From NCBI GenBank assembly GCA_034437795.1, contig DAOTTI010000200.1:1-55038 (forward strand): a stretch of DNA of 55,038 bases. Direction: 5' to 3'. Below, piece after piece: positions 1-8,381 of the stretch (positions are counted from its first letter, which is position 1; each line of letters starts with the position of its first letter). The translations under genes were made by a program, and so were the position numbers. This stretch comes from DAOTTI01 sp034437795 (GTDB taxonomy: Bacteria; Chloroflexota; UBA11872; UBA12225). The notes beneath the pieces are model-generated. The model was not told the DNA's origin and searched no databases. It saw nothing but the letters and a program-made list of their open reading frames with translations.

Positions 1-88
1 GGCTAAGTATCCGCTGGTATGTTCGCGTCGCCCTGTCCATCGATGCCCGGCCGTCCTGTCCCGCACGAACATACCAGCGCTGACTTAG
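1..88. repeat. 90-bp class palindromic element, copy 1 (core inverted relative to copy 2)
   Basis: The arms form an imperfect inverted repeat of about 25-27 bp. The left arm begins GGCTAAGTATCCGC, and the right arm ends GCGCTGACTTAG. A second copy lies at 28151-28240. The outer arms have the same orientation in both copies, but the roughly 40-bp core between them (26-65 here) is the reverse complement of the core in the other copy, with about 35 of 40 bases matching by eye. The right arm supplies the TAA stop of murJ at 85-87. A hairpin at the end of a gene could act as a terminator; that part is inference. Confidence 0.85.
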
Positions 89-1631
89 GTGGTGCGCCGG
101 AGCTTCCACAGCAGGACCGCGCCCAGGAGCACCGTCTCCGCCGAGGCGGAGGCGGCAAAGGCGATGGGGATGGCGATGACGTCAAGGGGCTCGATGAGGA
201 GCGCTATGAGCACGCCCCGTGAGGCGAGCTGGAGCGTGTTGGTGAGCAGGGGCGTGCGCGTATCACGCAGGGCGATGAGGCCGCGGGTGATCACCTCTGT
301 CCCAACGTAGAAGGGGAGGCCGAGCGCATAGGGGACGAGCACCGCGTGGGTCAGCGCGCCGGCGGCCGCGTCGAACCGGCCATGCTCGAACAGGATGCGG
401 ATCACCGGCCGGCCCAGCATCAGCAGCCCCACCAGGGCCGGCAACGCCAGCGCCACCACGGCGCCCAGCGCCTGGCCCAGCGTCCGCCCCATGGCCCTCC
501 ACTCCCTTGCAGCGGCGTGCGCCGCCAGCCTCGGGAAGGCCGACTGCCTAGCCCAGCAGGGCGATGGGTAACCCTGCCAGCAGCCAAGCGTTGTGGATGG
601 CGGGCAGGGCCGCCGCCTGGCGCGCGGTGGAGGCGAAGGCCGTATCCAGAATGAAGCCGGCGTAGCTGACGCCGACGGAGAGGCCGTTGGGAATGAGCAG
701 GCGGACCACCTCACGCAGGCGCGGGTCACGCGGGTCCCACAACGGCCGCAAGTGCGCCCCCCGGCGCGCGGCCAGGCCGGGGAGCAGGATGGCTACCTGC
801 AGGAGCGCGCCGCCGACGCCGCCGGTCGGGCCGTAGATGCCCACGGCGGGGAAGATGGCCGCGGCGGTAATGCCCGCGATGAGGGCGACGTTGTGGCTGG
901 CCACGGAGAGCGCCGTGAGCAGGAACTGATTGCGACTGTTCAGCACGGCGGTGGCCACGCTCCCGACGGCCAGGATCACCGGCTGGAGCAGCATGACCCG
1001 CGTGAGGGCGATGGTCAGCTCGCTCGTCTCAGCGTCGAAGCCCGGCGCAAGCAGGCCGCGGATCAGGGCTGGCGTGAACAGCTCCCCGATGGCGACGAGC
1101 AGGGCGAATACCGCCAGCAGCGTAGTCAGCACCAGGCTGGTGAGCCGCTGCGCGCTCGGCACGCCCCCCCTCGCGGGACGCGCTCAGGAGCACGGGGATC
1201 ATGGCGCTGGAGAGCGCGCCGCCGGCGATCAGGCTGAATAGAGTGTCCGGCAGGCGAAAGGCGGCGTAGTAGGCGTTGGCCTCCACGCCGGTCCCGAACC
1301 GGGCGTTAAACAGGACCTGGCGCACGGCCCCCAGCAGCGCCGAGAGGAAGAAGGAGGCCATTAGCACCACGGCCCCTTCGGCCACGGTGAGCTCCCGCGT
1401 GAGCGGGCCCCGCAGCTGCAGGCGCGGGAGCCGCGCGCCGATGTCCGGCCAGCGCCACTGCGGCGCCTGGATGCGCAGCGTCTCCAGGACGTCGGACGCC
1501 TGGGCCACGCCCATCCAGGCGCTCTTGGCCAGCGCGACGGGGCCGCCCAGGCGTAGCAATGGCCGGCGTGAAGGCGCTGCCTCCACGGGACCCGTCCGGC
1601 GCGCTCCGACCGCCACTCCCTGAACCGCCAT
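85..1631 (-). pseudogene. murJ: MurJ/MviN lipid II flippase, interrupted by two frameshifts
   Basis: Three consecutive minus-strand frames together spell one MurJ-type multi-pass membrane protein of the MOP flippase superfamily, which exports lipid II for peptidoglycan synthesis. The N-terminal part holds the family signature around RQVLFNARFGTGVEANAYY, followed by AFRLPDTLFSLIAGGALSSA. The middle part continues from AQRLTSL, and the last part from FPRLA to a stop inside the palindrome at 85-87. The first frame change falls on a run of seven C at 1164-1170. The second is near 545-560, where LLG is followed by a TAG. I chose ATG 1631 because AGGGAG sits six bases upstream; ATG 1637 is nearly on top of it. 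The N-terminus carries about 60 extra cytoplasmic residues. Homopolymer sequencing error is as likely as real decay, since murJ is normally essential. Confidence 0.8.
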
Positions 1632-2310
1632 ATCCATCTCCCTCACGCGCTGCACGGCCCACTCTACGTCCTGCGCCCGCCAGCAGTCAACAGGCGAGCT
1701 GTGCTGGGACGCGCAAGATCCAGGATCAGGGGCTGTGGCAGCCCTCACCCCCGGCCCCTCTCCCGCGTGCGGGAGAGGGGGGACAGACCCCACCCACCGT
1801 CAGCGGGAGCCGCGCCGCCGTGCGGCTTGGCCCGGCCGCCCCCGCTCCGACGCGGAGAGGGGATGAAGGCCGTGGCCTGGCGCCATCTGGAACGGCGGTG
1901 CACGCCCAGGGGCCGGGAGGCGCGGCGCCCTGCCGGTCAGGCTGCGTACCATCCCGGCTCGGGCGGTGGCACGGGTGCGAGGCCATCCTGGCGTGGCAGG
2001 GGAGGGCGGGGATATGCACCGTCTTGGGTCAAGCGGGAAGGGTCAGCACCCCGTCTCGGGCGGGAAGGGTCAGCACCCCGTCTCAGGCGGGAAGGGTCAG
2101 CACCCCGTCTCAGGCCGGAAGGGTCAGCACCCCGTCTCAGGCCGGAAGGGTCAGCGCCGCCGAGCAGCTGCTCTGCCTCGCCGGACGATGACCCTGCTTC
2201 AGCGCCAGATGGCCTAACACGGAAGTACTGGTGGGTCTGGGCAGGCGGCGATCAAGCCCTAGAGTTGCCACATCGCGGCGGCGAGTGGTGCCGAGCGGTA
2301 GGAGTGGACG
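1632..2310. other. Gene-free upstream region with repeats
   Basis: No convincing gene lies here. It holds one copy of the dispersed CCTCTCCC/GGGAGAGG palindrome (about 1738-1791) and a 27-bp tandem array (2038-2155). The long open frames across it are repetitive and have no recognisable domain. Confidence 0.6.
2038..2155. repeat. 27-bp tandem repeat, about 4.3 copies
   Basis: Units start at 2038, 2065, 2092 and 2119 with a partial unit at 2146. Each begins AAGGGTCAGCACCCCGTCTC and differs by one or two bases. The period is a multiple of three, so two forward frames stay open with nine-residue repeats, but there is no other sign of coding. There are no spacers, so it is not a CRISPR array. 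Confidence 0.9.
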
Positions 2311-2547
2311 ATGAAAGACGACGATGCGGCGGGCGCATCCGTGCCGGGGGTGTATACGCCCAGGCACCTGCTGCCGGTATTCTGCGAGCGGGGGGACGGT
2401 CTGGAACGGGTGCGCGCCTTCGCGCGGGCCTGGGCGCTCTACCGCGAGCTACGCGACTCCGCCCGCGGGGGCGCCGACCTGCGCGCGTGGGAGCTGGCCG
2501 CGCTCAACGCTATTCTGTGCCCCGTGCGGCCGCCCAAGGACCGCTAA
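2311..2547 (+). CDS. Small hypothetical protein (78 aa)
   Basis: This short open frame starts with ATG preceded by TAGGAG at a spacing of about six bases, which favours real translation. The product is a soluble, charged protein with no signal peptide or membrane segment. A central helical stretch (ERVRAFARAWALYRELRD, about residues 32-49) is followed by a second probable helix. I do not recognise a family. It stands alone between the tandem-repeat region and the downstream glycoside-hydrolase-like gene. It could be a small regulator or a spurious frame. Confidence 0.45.
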   Translation: MKDDDAAGASVPGVYTPRHLLPVFCERGDGLERVRAFARAWALYRELRDSARGGADLRAWELAALNAILCPVRPPKDR

Positions 2548-2712
2548 CCGGCGCGGTTCATGCGCCGGCTCCCAACTCCATGCGGTCCCTGAGGGATCGC
2601 TAGCCTGCATTCCCGCTGAGCTGGCTGGTCTATCCGCACCAGGGTCACCGATCCCGGTGTATAACAAGGCCTCCGATGATCCTACTGATCACACGCAACG
2701 GAGGCAGCACCC

Positions 2713-4101
2713 ATGTCCACGCCAGCCGGTAGCCGGAGCCCGCAGCGCCCCGTGATCGCCATCCAGGTCGGGGCCATCAGCTTCGCCGATGAGGGCATCC
2801 CCCAGGTGCTGGACATCTTCCAGGAGCGCGCCGGGGTGAACGCGCTCACCTTCGCCTGCTACACCTTCACCCGCGGCACGGGGGGCCGGCAGATCCCCGG
2901 CCAGCCGCTGCCGGATCACGGGGCACAGGAGTACGATCGCTTCTTCGGCGGGAACTTCGCCACCACCCACCGGCAGTACTACGGCCGGACGATCATCCAG
3001 GACTTCGAGGCGCCGGACGAGGCCACCCGTGGCACGGACTGGATCGAGGCGCTGCTGCCAGAGTGCCAGCGGCGCGGCATCGCCATCTACGCCTGGGCCG
3101 TGGAGAGCCTGGGGATGCACGTCCCCAACGCCCCCAAGCTGCTGGAGCAGGACCTCTTTGGCCGGCCGCACGGGCGCCCGTGCTACGCCAATCCAGATTA
3201 CCGGTACTGGATGCTCTCCTTGATGGAGGACTACGCCAAGAGCTACCCGATCGCCGGTATTCAGTGGGGCTCTGAGCGCCGCGGCCCGTTTGAGGCCACC
3301 CTGCTTGGCAGCGTCCCCTACTGCTTCTGCGCCTATTGCCAGGCCAGCGGCCGCGACCAGGGCATCGACGTCGAGCGCGCGCGGCTAGGCTACACCGCAC
3401 TCTACGACTTCGCCCGTGCCGCCCGCGCCGGCCAGCGCCCGCGCGACGGCTACTTCGTCGAGTTCTGGCGCGTCTTGCTCCAGTACCCCGAGATCCTCCA
3501 GTGGGAGCGGCTCTGGTTCGAGCAGCAGCAGGCCCTGCACAAGGAGATCTACGGGACGGTCAAGGCCTGCGATCCCCAGAAGACCGTCGGCTGGCACGTC
3601 TGGCACCAGAACTCCTTCACGCCCATCTTCCGCGCCCAGTGGGACTTCTCCCTCATCCGGCGCTACTCAGACTGGCTGAAGCCGGTGCTGTACAACAACT
3701 GCGCCGGCTATCGCTTCCACGAGCACCTCGCTGGCTGGCACCGCACCTGGTTCGCTGACGCCACGCCGGAGGAGACCTACCGCTTCCTGTATAAGGTCCT
3801 GGGGATCGAGGAGGCGCCGTACGACCAGCTGCCGGTCGCCGGCTGGTCGGCCGACTACGTCGAGCGGGAGACGCGGCGCACGGTGCAGGGGGTAAACGAC
3901 GAGATCCCCGTCTATCCGGGCATCGATATCGACATCCCCTCGGGACAGTGCCCCACCACGCCGGAGCGCGTGCGCGACGCCGTGCTGGCCGCCTTTCGCG
4001 GGGGAGCCAGGGGCGTCATCCTCTCCCGCAAATACTCAGAGATGAAGCTGGACAACCTGGCGGGGGCAGGACAGGCGCTCAAGGAGCTGGGCTACCTGTA
4101 G
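2713..4101 (+). CDS. Glycoside-hydrolase-like TIM-barrel protein with CxCxxC motif (GHL family)
   Basis: A 462-residue cytosolic protein without a signal peptide. Its start is preceded by GGAGG at eight bases. Features typical of the hypothetical glycosyl hydrolase (GHL) TIM-barrel families are visible: an N-terminal beta strand followed by a search-for-F/Y/W-rich barrel, a mid-protein Y-x-N-P-D-Y-R block, the IQWGSERRGP strand, and a cysteine cluster C204-F-C206-A-Y-C209. Three further genes here (at 11.7, 43.7 and 48.7 kb) share the same cluster at an equivalent place. The substrate is unknown, and the cysteines probably bind a metal that stabilises a loop. It lacks the C-terminal glutaminase-fold domain of the two long relatives. 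It is monocistronic, followed by a palindromic repeat and a convergent receiver gene. The family placement is from memory of motif style; catalytic residues are not assigned. Confidence 0.65.
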   Translation: MSTPAGSRSPQRPVIAIQVGAISFADEGIPQVLDIFQERAGVNALTFACYTFTRGTGGRQIPGQPLPDHGAQEYDRFFGGNFATTHRQYYGRTIIQDFEAPDEATRGTDWIEALLPECQRRGIAIYAWAVESLGMHVPNAPKLLEQDLFGRPHGRPCYANPDYRYWMLSLMEDYAKSYPIAGIQWGSERRGPFEATLLGSVPYCFCAYCQASGRDQGIDVERARLGYTALYDFARAARAGQRPRDGYFVEFWRVLLQYPEILQWERLWFEQQQALHKEIYGTVKACDPQKTVGWHVWHQNSFTPIFRAQWDFSLIRRYSDWLKPVLYNNCAGYRFHEHLAGWHRTWFADATPEETYRFLYKVLGIEEAPYDQLPVAGWSADYVERETRRTVQGVNDEIPVYPGIDIDIPSGQCPTTPERVRDAVLAAFRGGARGVILSRKYSEMKLDNLAGAGQALKELGYL

Positions 4102-4176
4102 GATGGGCTGCAGGGTGGGCGCGGCGCTGCCGGAACATGCCCGGCCCGCCCTGGCTCGCACACTTTTGGGACGGTG

Positions 4177-4253
4177 CCCTCACCCTAACCCTGTCCCATA
4201 GGGAGAGGGAACAATCTCCCTGTGGGACAGGGAACCAACTGCCACAGGGAGAA
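4177..4253. repeat. Dispersed GGGAGAGGG palindromic repeat
   Basis: Two adjacent imperfect hairpins, CCCTGTCCC-atag-GGGAGAGG and CTCCCTGTGGGACAGGG, lie between convergent genes. The same kind of motif recurs at many intergenic places in the window. The convergent position fits a bidirectional terminator; that is inference. Confidence 0.7.
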
Positions 4254-4262
4254 TGATCAGGG

Positions 4263-4637
4263 CTAGCAGGGCTTCGCCGCCAGGGCGTTGGTGACGGCAT
4301 CGGCCAGGACCCGCGGGGAGAATGGCTTCTGCATGTAGGCGGCGCCCCCGGCGCGAAGCGCCTGCTGGACCTCCGCCGGCTCGGGGCTGGCGGTGAGAAT
4401 GATGACGCGGGTGGAAGCCAGGCTGGGGTCGGCGCGCATGGCGGCGACGATCTCCAGGCCGGTCATGCCGGGCATGTTGATGTCCAGCACGGCCAGCTCG
4501 GGGCGGCGGCGCTGGATCATCGCCCAGGCCTCGTCTCCCCTGGCAGCCTCGATCACCACGTGCCAGTCACGCTCCAGTACCGCCTTGACCAGCGCGCGGA
4601 TCACGGCATCGTCGTCCGCCACTAAGACCGTCGCCAC
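4263..4637 (-). CDS. Single-domain response regulator (CheY-like receiver)
   Basis: A stand-alone receiver domain of 124 residues. The acidic pocket is DDD at 8-10, the phospho-acceptor is D52 in AVLDINMPGMTG, and the conserved switch residues are T82 (ILTAS) and K104 (MQKPF). All the residues needed for Mg-dependent phosphorylation are present, and there is no output domain. I start it at GTG 4637, where the receiver fold begins; an AGAGGTCGAT ribosome-binding-like stretch lies just upstream and a TTG directly before it is an alternative. The longer open frame to 4835 adds an Arg/Gly-rich stretch unlike a receiver. No histidine kinase gene is nearby, so its partner is unknown. It is convergent with the glycoside-hydrolase-like gene. 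Confidence 0.9.
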   Translation of the reverse strand: MATVLVADDDAVIRALVKAVLERDWHVVIEAARGDEAWAMIQRRRPELAVLDINMPGMTGLEIVAAMRADPSLASTRVIILTASPEPAEVQQALRAGGAAYMQKPFSPRVLADAVTNALAAKPC

Positions 4638-5144
4638 CAATCGACCTCTGTTTGTTACGCCTGCAAGCATCAGGCCACGCCGCCACCAGTGTCCGGCGGC
4701 GCTACGCCCGCGAAGCAGCCGGCCGGCGCTGACCATGATGGCGCCGCCCCGAGCAGCTAGCTCGATCCGGCCGCTGCGCCCCCCAGCCATTGCCGGGCTG
4801 CGCTGGCAAGCATAGCGCCCTCTGCCCGCCGGCACCGGAGAAGTGGCCTGCCGGTACTAACCGAGCGCCCACCGCCACCGGCTGAGCGCCCGCACGACGC
4901 TACAGGGCAGTCTGTCTCTAGCCCGGACCCCGGTAGGAAGGGCCAGCTTTTCCATTCGCCGCTGACGCTGGCAGGGCATGACCGAATGATTCATGAGCGG
5001 CGCCCTCACCCTGACCGTCTCCCTGTGGGAGAGGGAACTCCCCGCGGCGCGGAATACTCCGAAAGCTACCCGTTCGCCCTCATGTGAAGCGGCGCTACTT
5101 ACCTGAGCAACAGCCTGAGCGCGGACCACCAGGATAGGAGCCGG
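4638..5144. other. Gene-free spacer
   Basis: I see no supportable gene. One GGGAGAGGG-type palindrome lies at about 5004-5045 (CCGTCTCCCTGTGGGAGAGG). Confidence 0.5.
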
Positions 5145-7562
5145 TCAGCGGGCCGCGCTCCCCACGGCGGCCAGGCGCTCCGCCAGCAGCTCGGCCACGT
5201 GGCGCACCTGGATGGCGGCCCCAGCGGCGTCGGCCGCGCCGCGCAGGTGAAGCAGGCAGCCGGGGTTGTCGGTAGCTAAGACGCGCGCCCCCGACGCCCC
5301 GACGTTCTCCAGCTTCCGCGCCACGATGTGCCGAGCTACCTCGGGGTGCTCAATCGACGTGCTGCCGCCGAACCCGCAGCACACCTCCGCCTCCGGCAGC
5401 GGTACGACGGTATACCCCGCGTGCGCCAGCAGGCGCGCCCCGGTGTCGCCCAGCCCCAGCACGTTGGTGCTCTGGCAGAAGCTGTGGTAGGTGACGGGGC
5501 TATCCGCACCGGCCGGGCCGCGCACGCCGGCCGGCAGCGGGGGAAGAGCGGTCACCTTCGCCACACGATCCAGAAAGCTGACCAGGTCGAGCGTACGGGC
5601 GGCCAGGCGCTCCGCCCGCGCCTGCCAGTCCGGCTCACCGGCGAGCAGGTGCGGGTAGTCGTGGCGCATGGCGATGGCGCAGCTGGCGGCGCCGGTCACG
5701 ACGTAGTCGGCCTGCGCCTGCTCGAGCGCCTGGATAGTCTGCTTAGCCATCTGGCGCGCCGTGGGCCGGTCTCCGGCGTCATACGGCGGGAGCCCGCAGC
5801 AGTGCTGGCCGCGGGGGACGACCACGCGCGCCCCGCACGCCTGGAGCACACGAATGGCCGCCTGGGCCTGCTCGGGGGCGAAGCGGTCGGCCAGGCACTG
5901 CAGAAAGTACGCTACGGTGAGGCCCCGCGCGGCGCTGCCGGCCCACGGTCCCGCCGTATCGGGAGGGAAACGACGGCCGGCCAGCGCGTCCCGCGCGGGG
6001 AGCGCCGCCAGGGCGGGGGGCGTACGCCAGCGCCAGGAGGCGGGCAGTGGGAGCCGCAGGAACCGGTCGCGCCGGACCGGCTGCTGCAGGACGGCCACCA
6101 CCCGCGCCGCCAGATCGAACAGCCGGGGGCGGGACCACAGCCAGAAGGCGGCTCGCTTTGGCCAGGGCAGGCCCCGCGCCTCGGCCACCCGCGCGCGCAC
6201 ATCGAGGATCTGGCGGGGAAGCGGGATGCCGGCCGGGCAGACCGTGGCGCAGGCGTTGCAACTGACGCACAGCGACTGCGGGCCGGCGCCGGCATCGATC
6301 CCGTGGTGGAAGGGCGTGTTCACCAGCCCGATGGCCCCAGAGTAGACGTAGCCGAAGACGTGGCCGCCCACCACCTGGTAGGGAGGGCAGACGTCGGCGC
6401 AGGCGGCGCAGCGGATGCAGCGCAGCGCGTCGCGGAAGGCGGCATCCTGCCACATCGCCGTGCGCCCATTGTCCACCAGCACGAGGTGCACCTCGCGCTG
6501 GCGCTCTCCCTCACCCAGACGCTGGGGCGCGGCAAGCGGGGGCCGGGCCGGCTTCGGCCCCTCCTGCTCGGCACCGGTCATAACGGGCGCGTCGCGGCGC
6601 AATGGGGAGCCGGCGCGCTGGCCCCCGCCCGTCGTCTCCTGCTCGGCGCCGGTAATAAAGGACACGTAGGTCGTGATCTCCTGCCCCGTCGCCGAGCGGG
6701 CCAGCAGCCGGAGCTGCGCCACCGCGTCTGCCAGGGAGGGGATGAGCTTCTCCCATCCGGCGATGACGATCAGCAGGGGCGGCAGCGTGCTCACCAGGTC
6801 GCCATTGCCCTCGTTGGTGACGAGCATGACCGAGCCGGTCTCCACGATCAACGCGTTGGCGCCGATCAGGCCGGCGTCGGCCTGCAGGAAGGCGCGTCGT
6901 AGCTCCTGGCGGGCCAGCGCCACCTGGGCCGCGATGTCGTCGCGTGGCACAGGGCGGCCGGTCTCCTGCTCGAACAGCGCCGCCACCTGCTGCCGGCTCT
7001 TATGGATGGCGGGCATGACCATGTGGCTGGGCGTCTCGCGGGCCAGCTGGATGATCCATTCGCCCAGGTCCGTCTCGACGACACGGATGCCGGCAGCTTC
7101 CAGATGGTGGTTGAGGAAGATCTCCTCCGCCACCATGCTCTTGCCCTTGGCCAGCAGGCGGACGCTCCGCTCCTGCAGGAGGCGCAGGATCGTCTCCCGC
7201 GCGGCCGCGGCCGTAGGGGCCTGGTGCACGACCGTCCCTGCCGCGATGGCCGCGGCGATGAAGGCCTCCCGCGCCGCCGCCGGATCGGCCAGCACGCGGT
7301 CCTTGGCCTCGATCAGGCGGGCCCGCGCCTCTTCGAACGCAGGGGCGCCCCCTGCGGCGGGGCCTGCCTCTCCCTGCGCACCGGTGGCCGGACGGGGAAC
7401 GCGAGCGGCGCGCAGCGCCGGGGCCTCGTCCGCCAGCCGGCTGAAGGCCAGATCGCGGCTGCGCCGCCAGGCCCGCTGGAAGTTGAGCAGGTTGGTGCGC
7501 AGCCTGGCATCGGCCAGCGCCCGCCGGTAGCGCTCCCTAAACGGGGCGATCGTCCCGCTCAC
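5145..7562 (-). CDS. Fused LutB-LutA lactate-oxidation iron-sulfur protein
   Basis: An 805-residue fusion. Residues 1 to about 370 form a LutB-type LUD domain. Two ferredoxin-like clusters follow, CIRCAACADVCP and CVSCNACATVCPAG. The C-terminal half carries the two CCG domains of LutA/GlpC type (HCCGLPPYDAGD, then YHSFCQSTNVLG and EVCCGFGGST). Known LutA and LutB are separate subunits, about 240 and 470 residues, of a lactate-oxidising complex with LutC; electrons go to the respiratory chain. Start GTG 7562 has a strong GGAGGAAGG. Oddity: about 55 residues (roughly 300-356, low-complexity, with TGAEQE twice 25 codons apart) interrupt the conserved YISLITG...VDNGR region of the LUD domain. The lutC-like gene lies 42 bp upstream. 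Lactate is the known family substrate; another 2-hydroxy acid is possible. Confidence 0.88.
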   Translation of the reverse strand: MSGTIAPFRERYRRALADARLRTNLLNFQRAWRRSRDLAFSRLADEAPALRAARVPRPATGAQGEAGPAAGGAPAFEEARARLIEAKDRVLADPAAAREAFIAAAIAAGTVVHQAPTAAAARETILRLLQERSVRLLAKGKSMVAEEIFLNHHLEAAGIRVVETDLGEWIIQLARETPSHMVMPAIHKSRQQVAALFEQETGRPVPRDDIAAQVALARQELRRAFLQADAGLIGANALIVETGSVMLVTNEGNGDLVSTLPPLLIVIAGWEKLIPSLADAVAQLRLLARSATGQEITTYVSFITGAEQETTGGGQRAGSPLRRDAPVMTGAEQEGPKPARPPLAAPQRLGEGERQREVHLVLVDNGRTAMWQDAAFRDALRCIRCAACADVCPPYQVVGGHVFGYVYSGAIGLVNTPFHHGIDAGAGPQSLCVSCNACATVCPAGIPLPRQILDVRARVAEARGLPWPKRAAFWLWSRPRLFDLAARVVAVLQQPVRRDRFLRLPLPASWRWRTPPALAALPARDALAGRRFPPDTAGPWAGSAARGLTVAYFLQCLADRFAPEQAQAAIRVLQACGARVVVPRGQHCCGLPPYDAGDRPTARQMAKQTIQALEQAQADYVVTGAASCAIAMRHDYPHLLAGEPDWQARAERLAARTLDLVSFLDRVAKVTALPPLPAGVRGPAGADSPVTYHSFCQSTNVLGLGDTGARLLAHAGYTVVPLPEAEVCCGFGGSTSIEHPEVARHIVARKLENVGASGARVLATDNPGCLLHLRGAADAAGAAIQVRHVAELLAERLAAVGSAAR

Positions 7563-7604
7563 ACGCCTTCCTCCCCTGCCTTCCGCGCCTCCTGGCTGAA
7601 ACGT

Positions 7605-8270
7605 TCACTCGTCGCACTCATCCATCGTGGCTCGCTGCATACGTCGCTCCTGGGCCGGTGGCGTCTCTCGGCCCTGCCTGGACCGAGGGACACTGCGTCT
7701 CCGCGCTCGGCCGACCACCAGGATGGCCAGCGCCCGCGGCCCGTGTACCCCGATGGTGAGCGTGCGCTCGATGTCCGCCGTGCGGCTGGGGCCGCTCATA
7801 ATGGTGGCGTACCGCGCCCCGTTGCAGATCAGCTCGCCCAGCCGGGCCAGCGCCTCATCCAGCGTGGCGACGATCTCGGCGTGGGGCACGAGCAGCCACA
7901 GCCGGTCGGCCAGGAAGCAGGCGGCGCGGTCGCCGGCCGGGTCGGCGACGACCAGTGATCCCGTCTCCGCAATGGCGAAGAGCGCGGCGCCGGCCACCTC
8001 CGCGCCGACCTCGTGCTGCGCCCGTGCGGGGGGCGGCGGCACAGCGGCCATCGCGGGGCAGACGCCGGCAACCTGGGGAAAGGCGTCCAGGACGCACCGC
8101 GTGGCCCGTGGCGCCACGGGGGCAAGTCGGGCGGCGGCCGCGCGCTCATCCTCGACGTACTCCACGGTGGCCCCGAGCGCCTGCGCCTTGGCCGCGAACG
8201 TCTGCCAGAGCTGGGCCAGGGTCCGCGCCTGCCTTGCCCGCCTTGCCCGCGTTGCTGTCTCTCCGGCCAT
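7605..8270 (-). CDS. lutC: LutC-like LUD-domain protein
   Basis: A 221-residue LUD-domain protein, the third component of the Lut L-lactate oxidation system. The conserved C-terminal block SGPSRTADIERTLTIGVHGP and the preceding AETGSLVVADP segment identify the family. After the usual end (ALAILVV) there is a basic tail of about 37 residues that is not part of the fold. The ATG has only a weak ribosome-binding site. It is co-oriented with and just upstream of the LutB-LutA fusion, and downstream of a binding-protein gene with an 11-bp-repeat spacer between them. This suggests one transcription unit: binding protein, LutC, LutBA. Confidence 0.87.
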   Translation of the reverse strand: MAGETATRARRARQARTLAQLWQTFAAKAQALGATVEYVEDERAAAARLAPVAPRATRCVLDAFPQVAGVCPAMAAVPPPPARAQHEVGAEVAGAALFAIAETGSLVVADPAGDRAACFLADRLWLLVPHAEIVATLDEALARLGELICNGARYATIMSGPSRTADIERTLTIGVHGPRALAILVVGRARRRSVPRSRQGRETPPAQERRMQRATMDECDE

Positions 8271-8319
8271 CGCCGTTCAATGCTACACGGCGGAGGCGCC
8301 GGCCGCTCGCTGCGCTCGA

Positions 8320-8350
8320 GTGATCACCACTTGATCACCACCTGATCACA
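8320..8350. repeat. 11-bp tandem repeat cluster (TGATCACCACC type)
   Basis: Three successive units of the TGATCACCACY type lie in the spacer between the binding-protein gene and lutC. The same 11-bp motif recurs at 25.6, 45.0, 45.5 and 48.7 kb. Confidence 0.75.
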
Positions 8351-8381
8351 GCTCGCCCGCCGGAGGCGGGCGAGCGGACCA

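Noticed and set aside
2038..2155. CRISPR array
   Set aside because: The units are contiguous with no unique spacers, and no cas gene is present.
1701..2603. A 300-residue plus-strand open frame spanning the 27-bp array
   Set aside because: It consists of repeat translation and has no start signal or domain.
5328..6902. A 524-residue plus-strand open frame
   Set aside because: It is antisense to the well-supported LutBA gene and has no domain; its length comes from high G+C.
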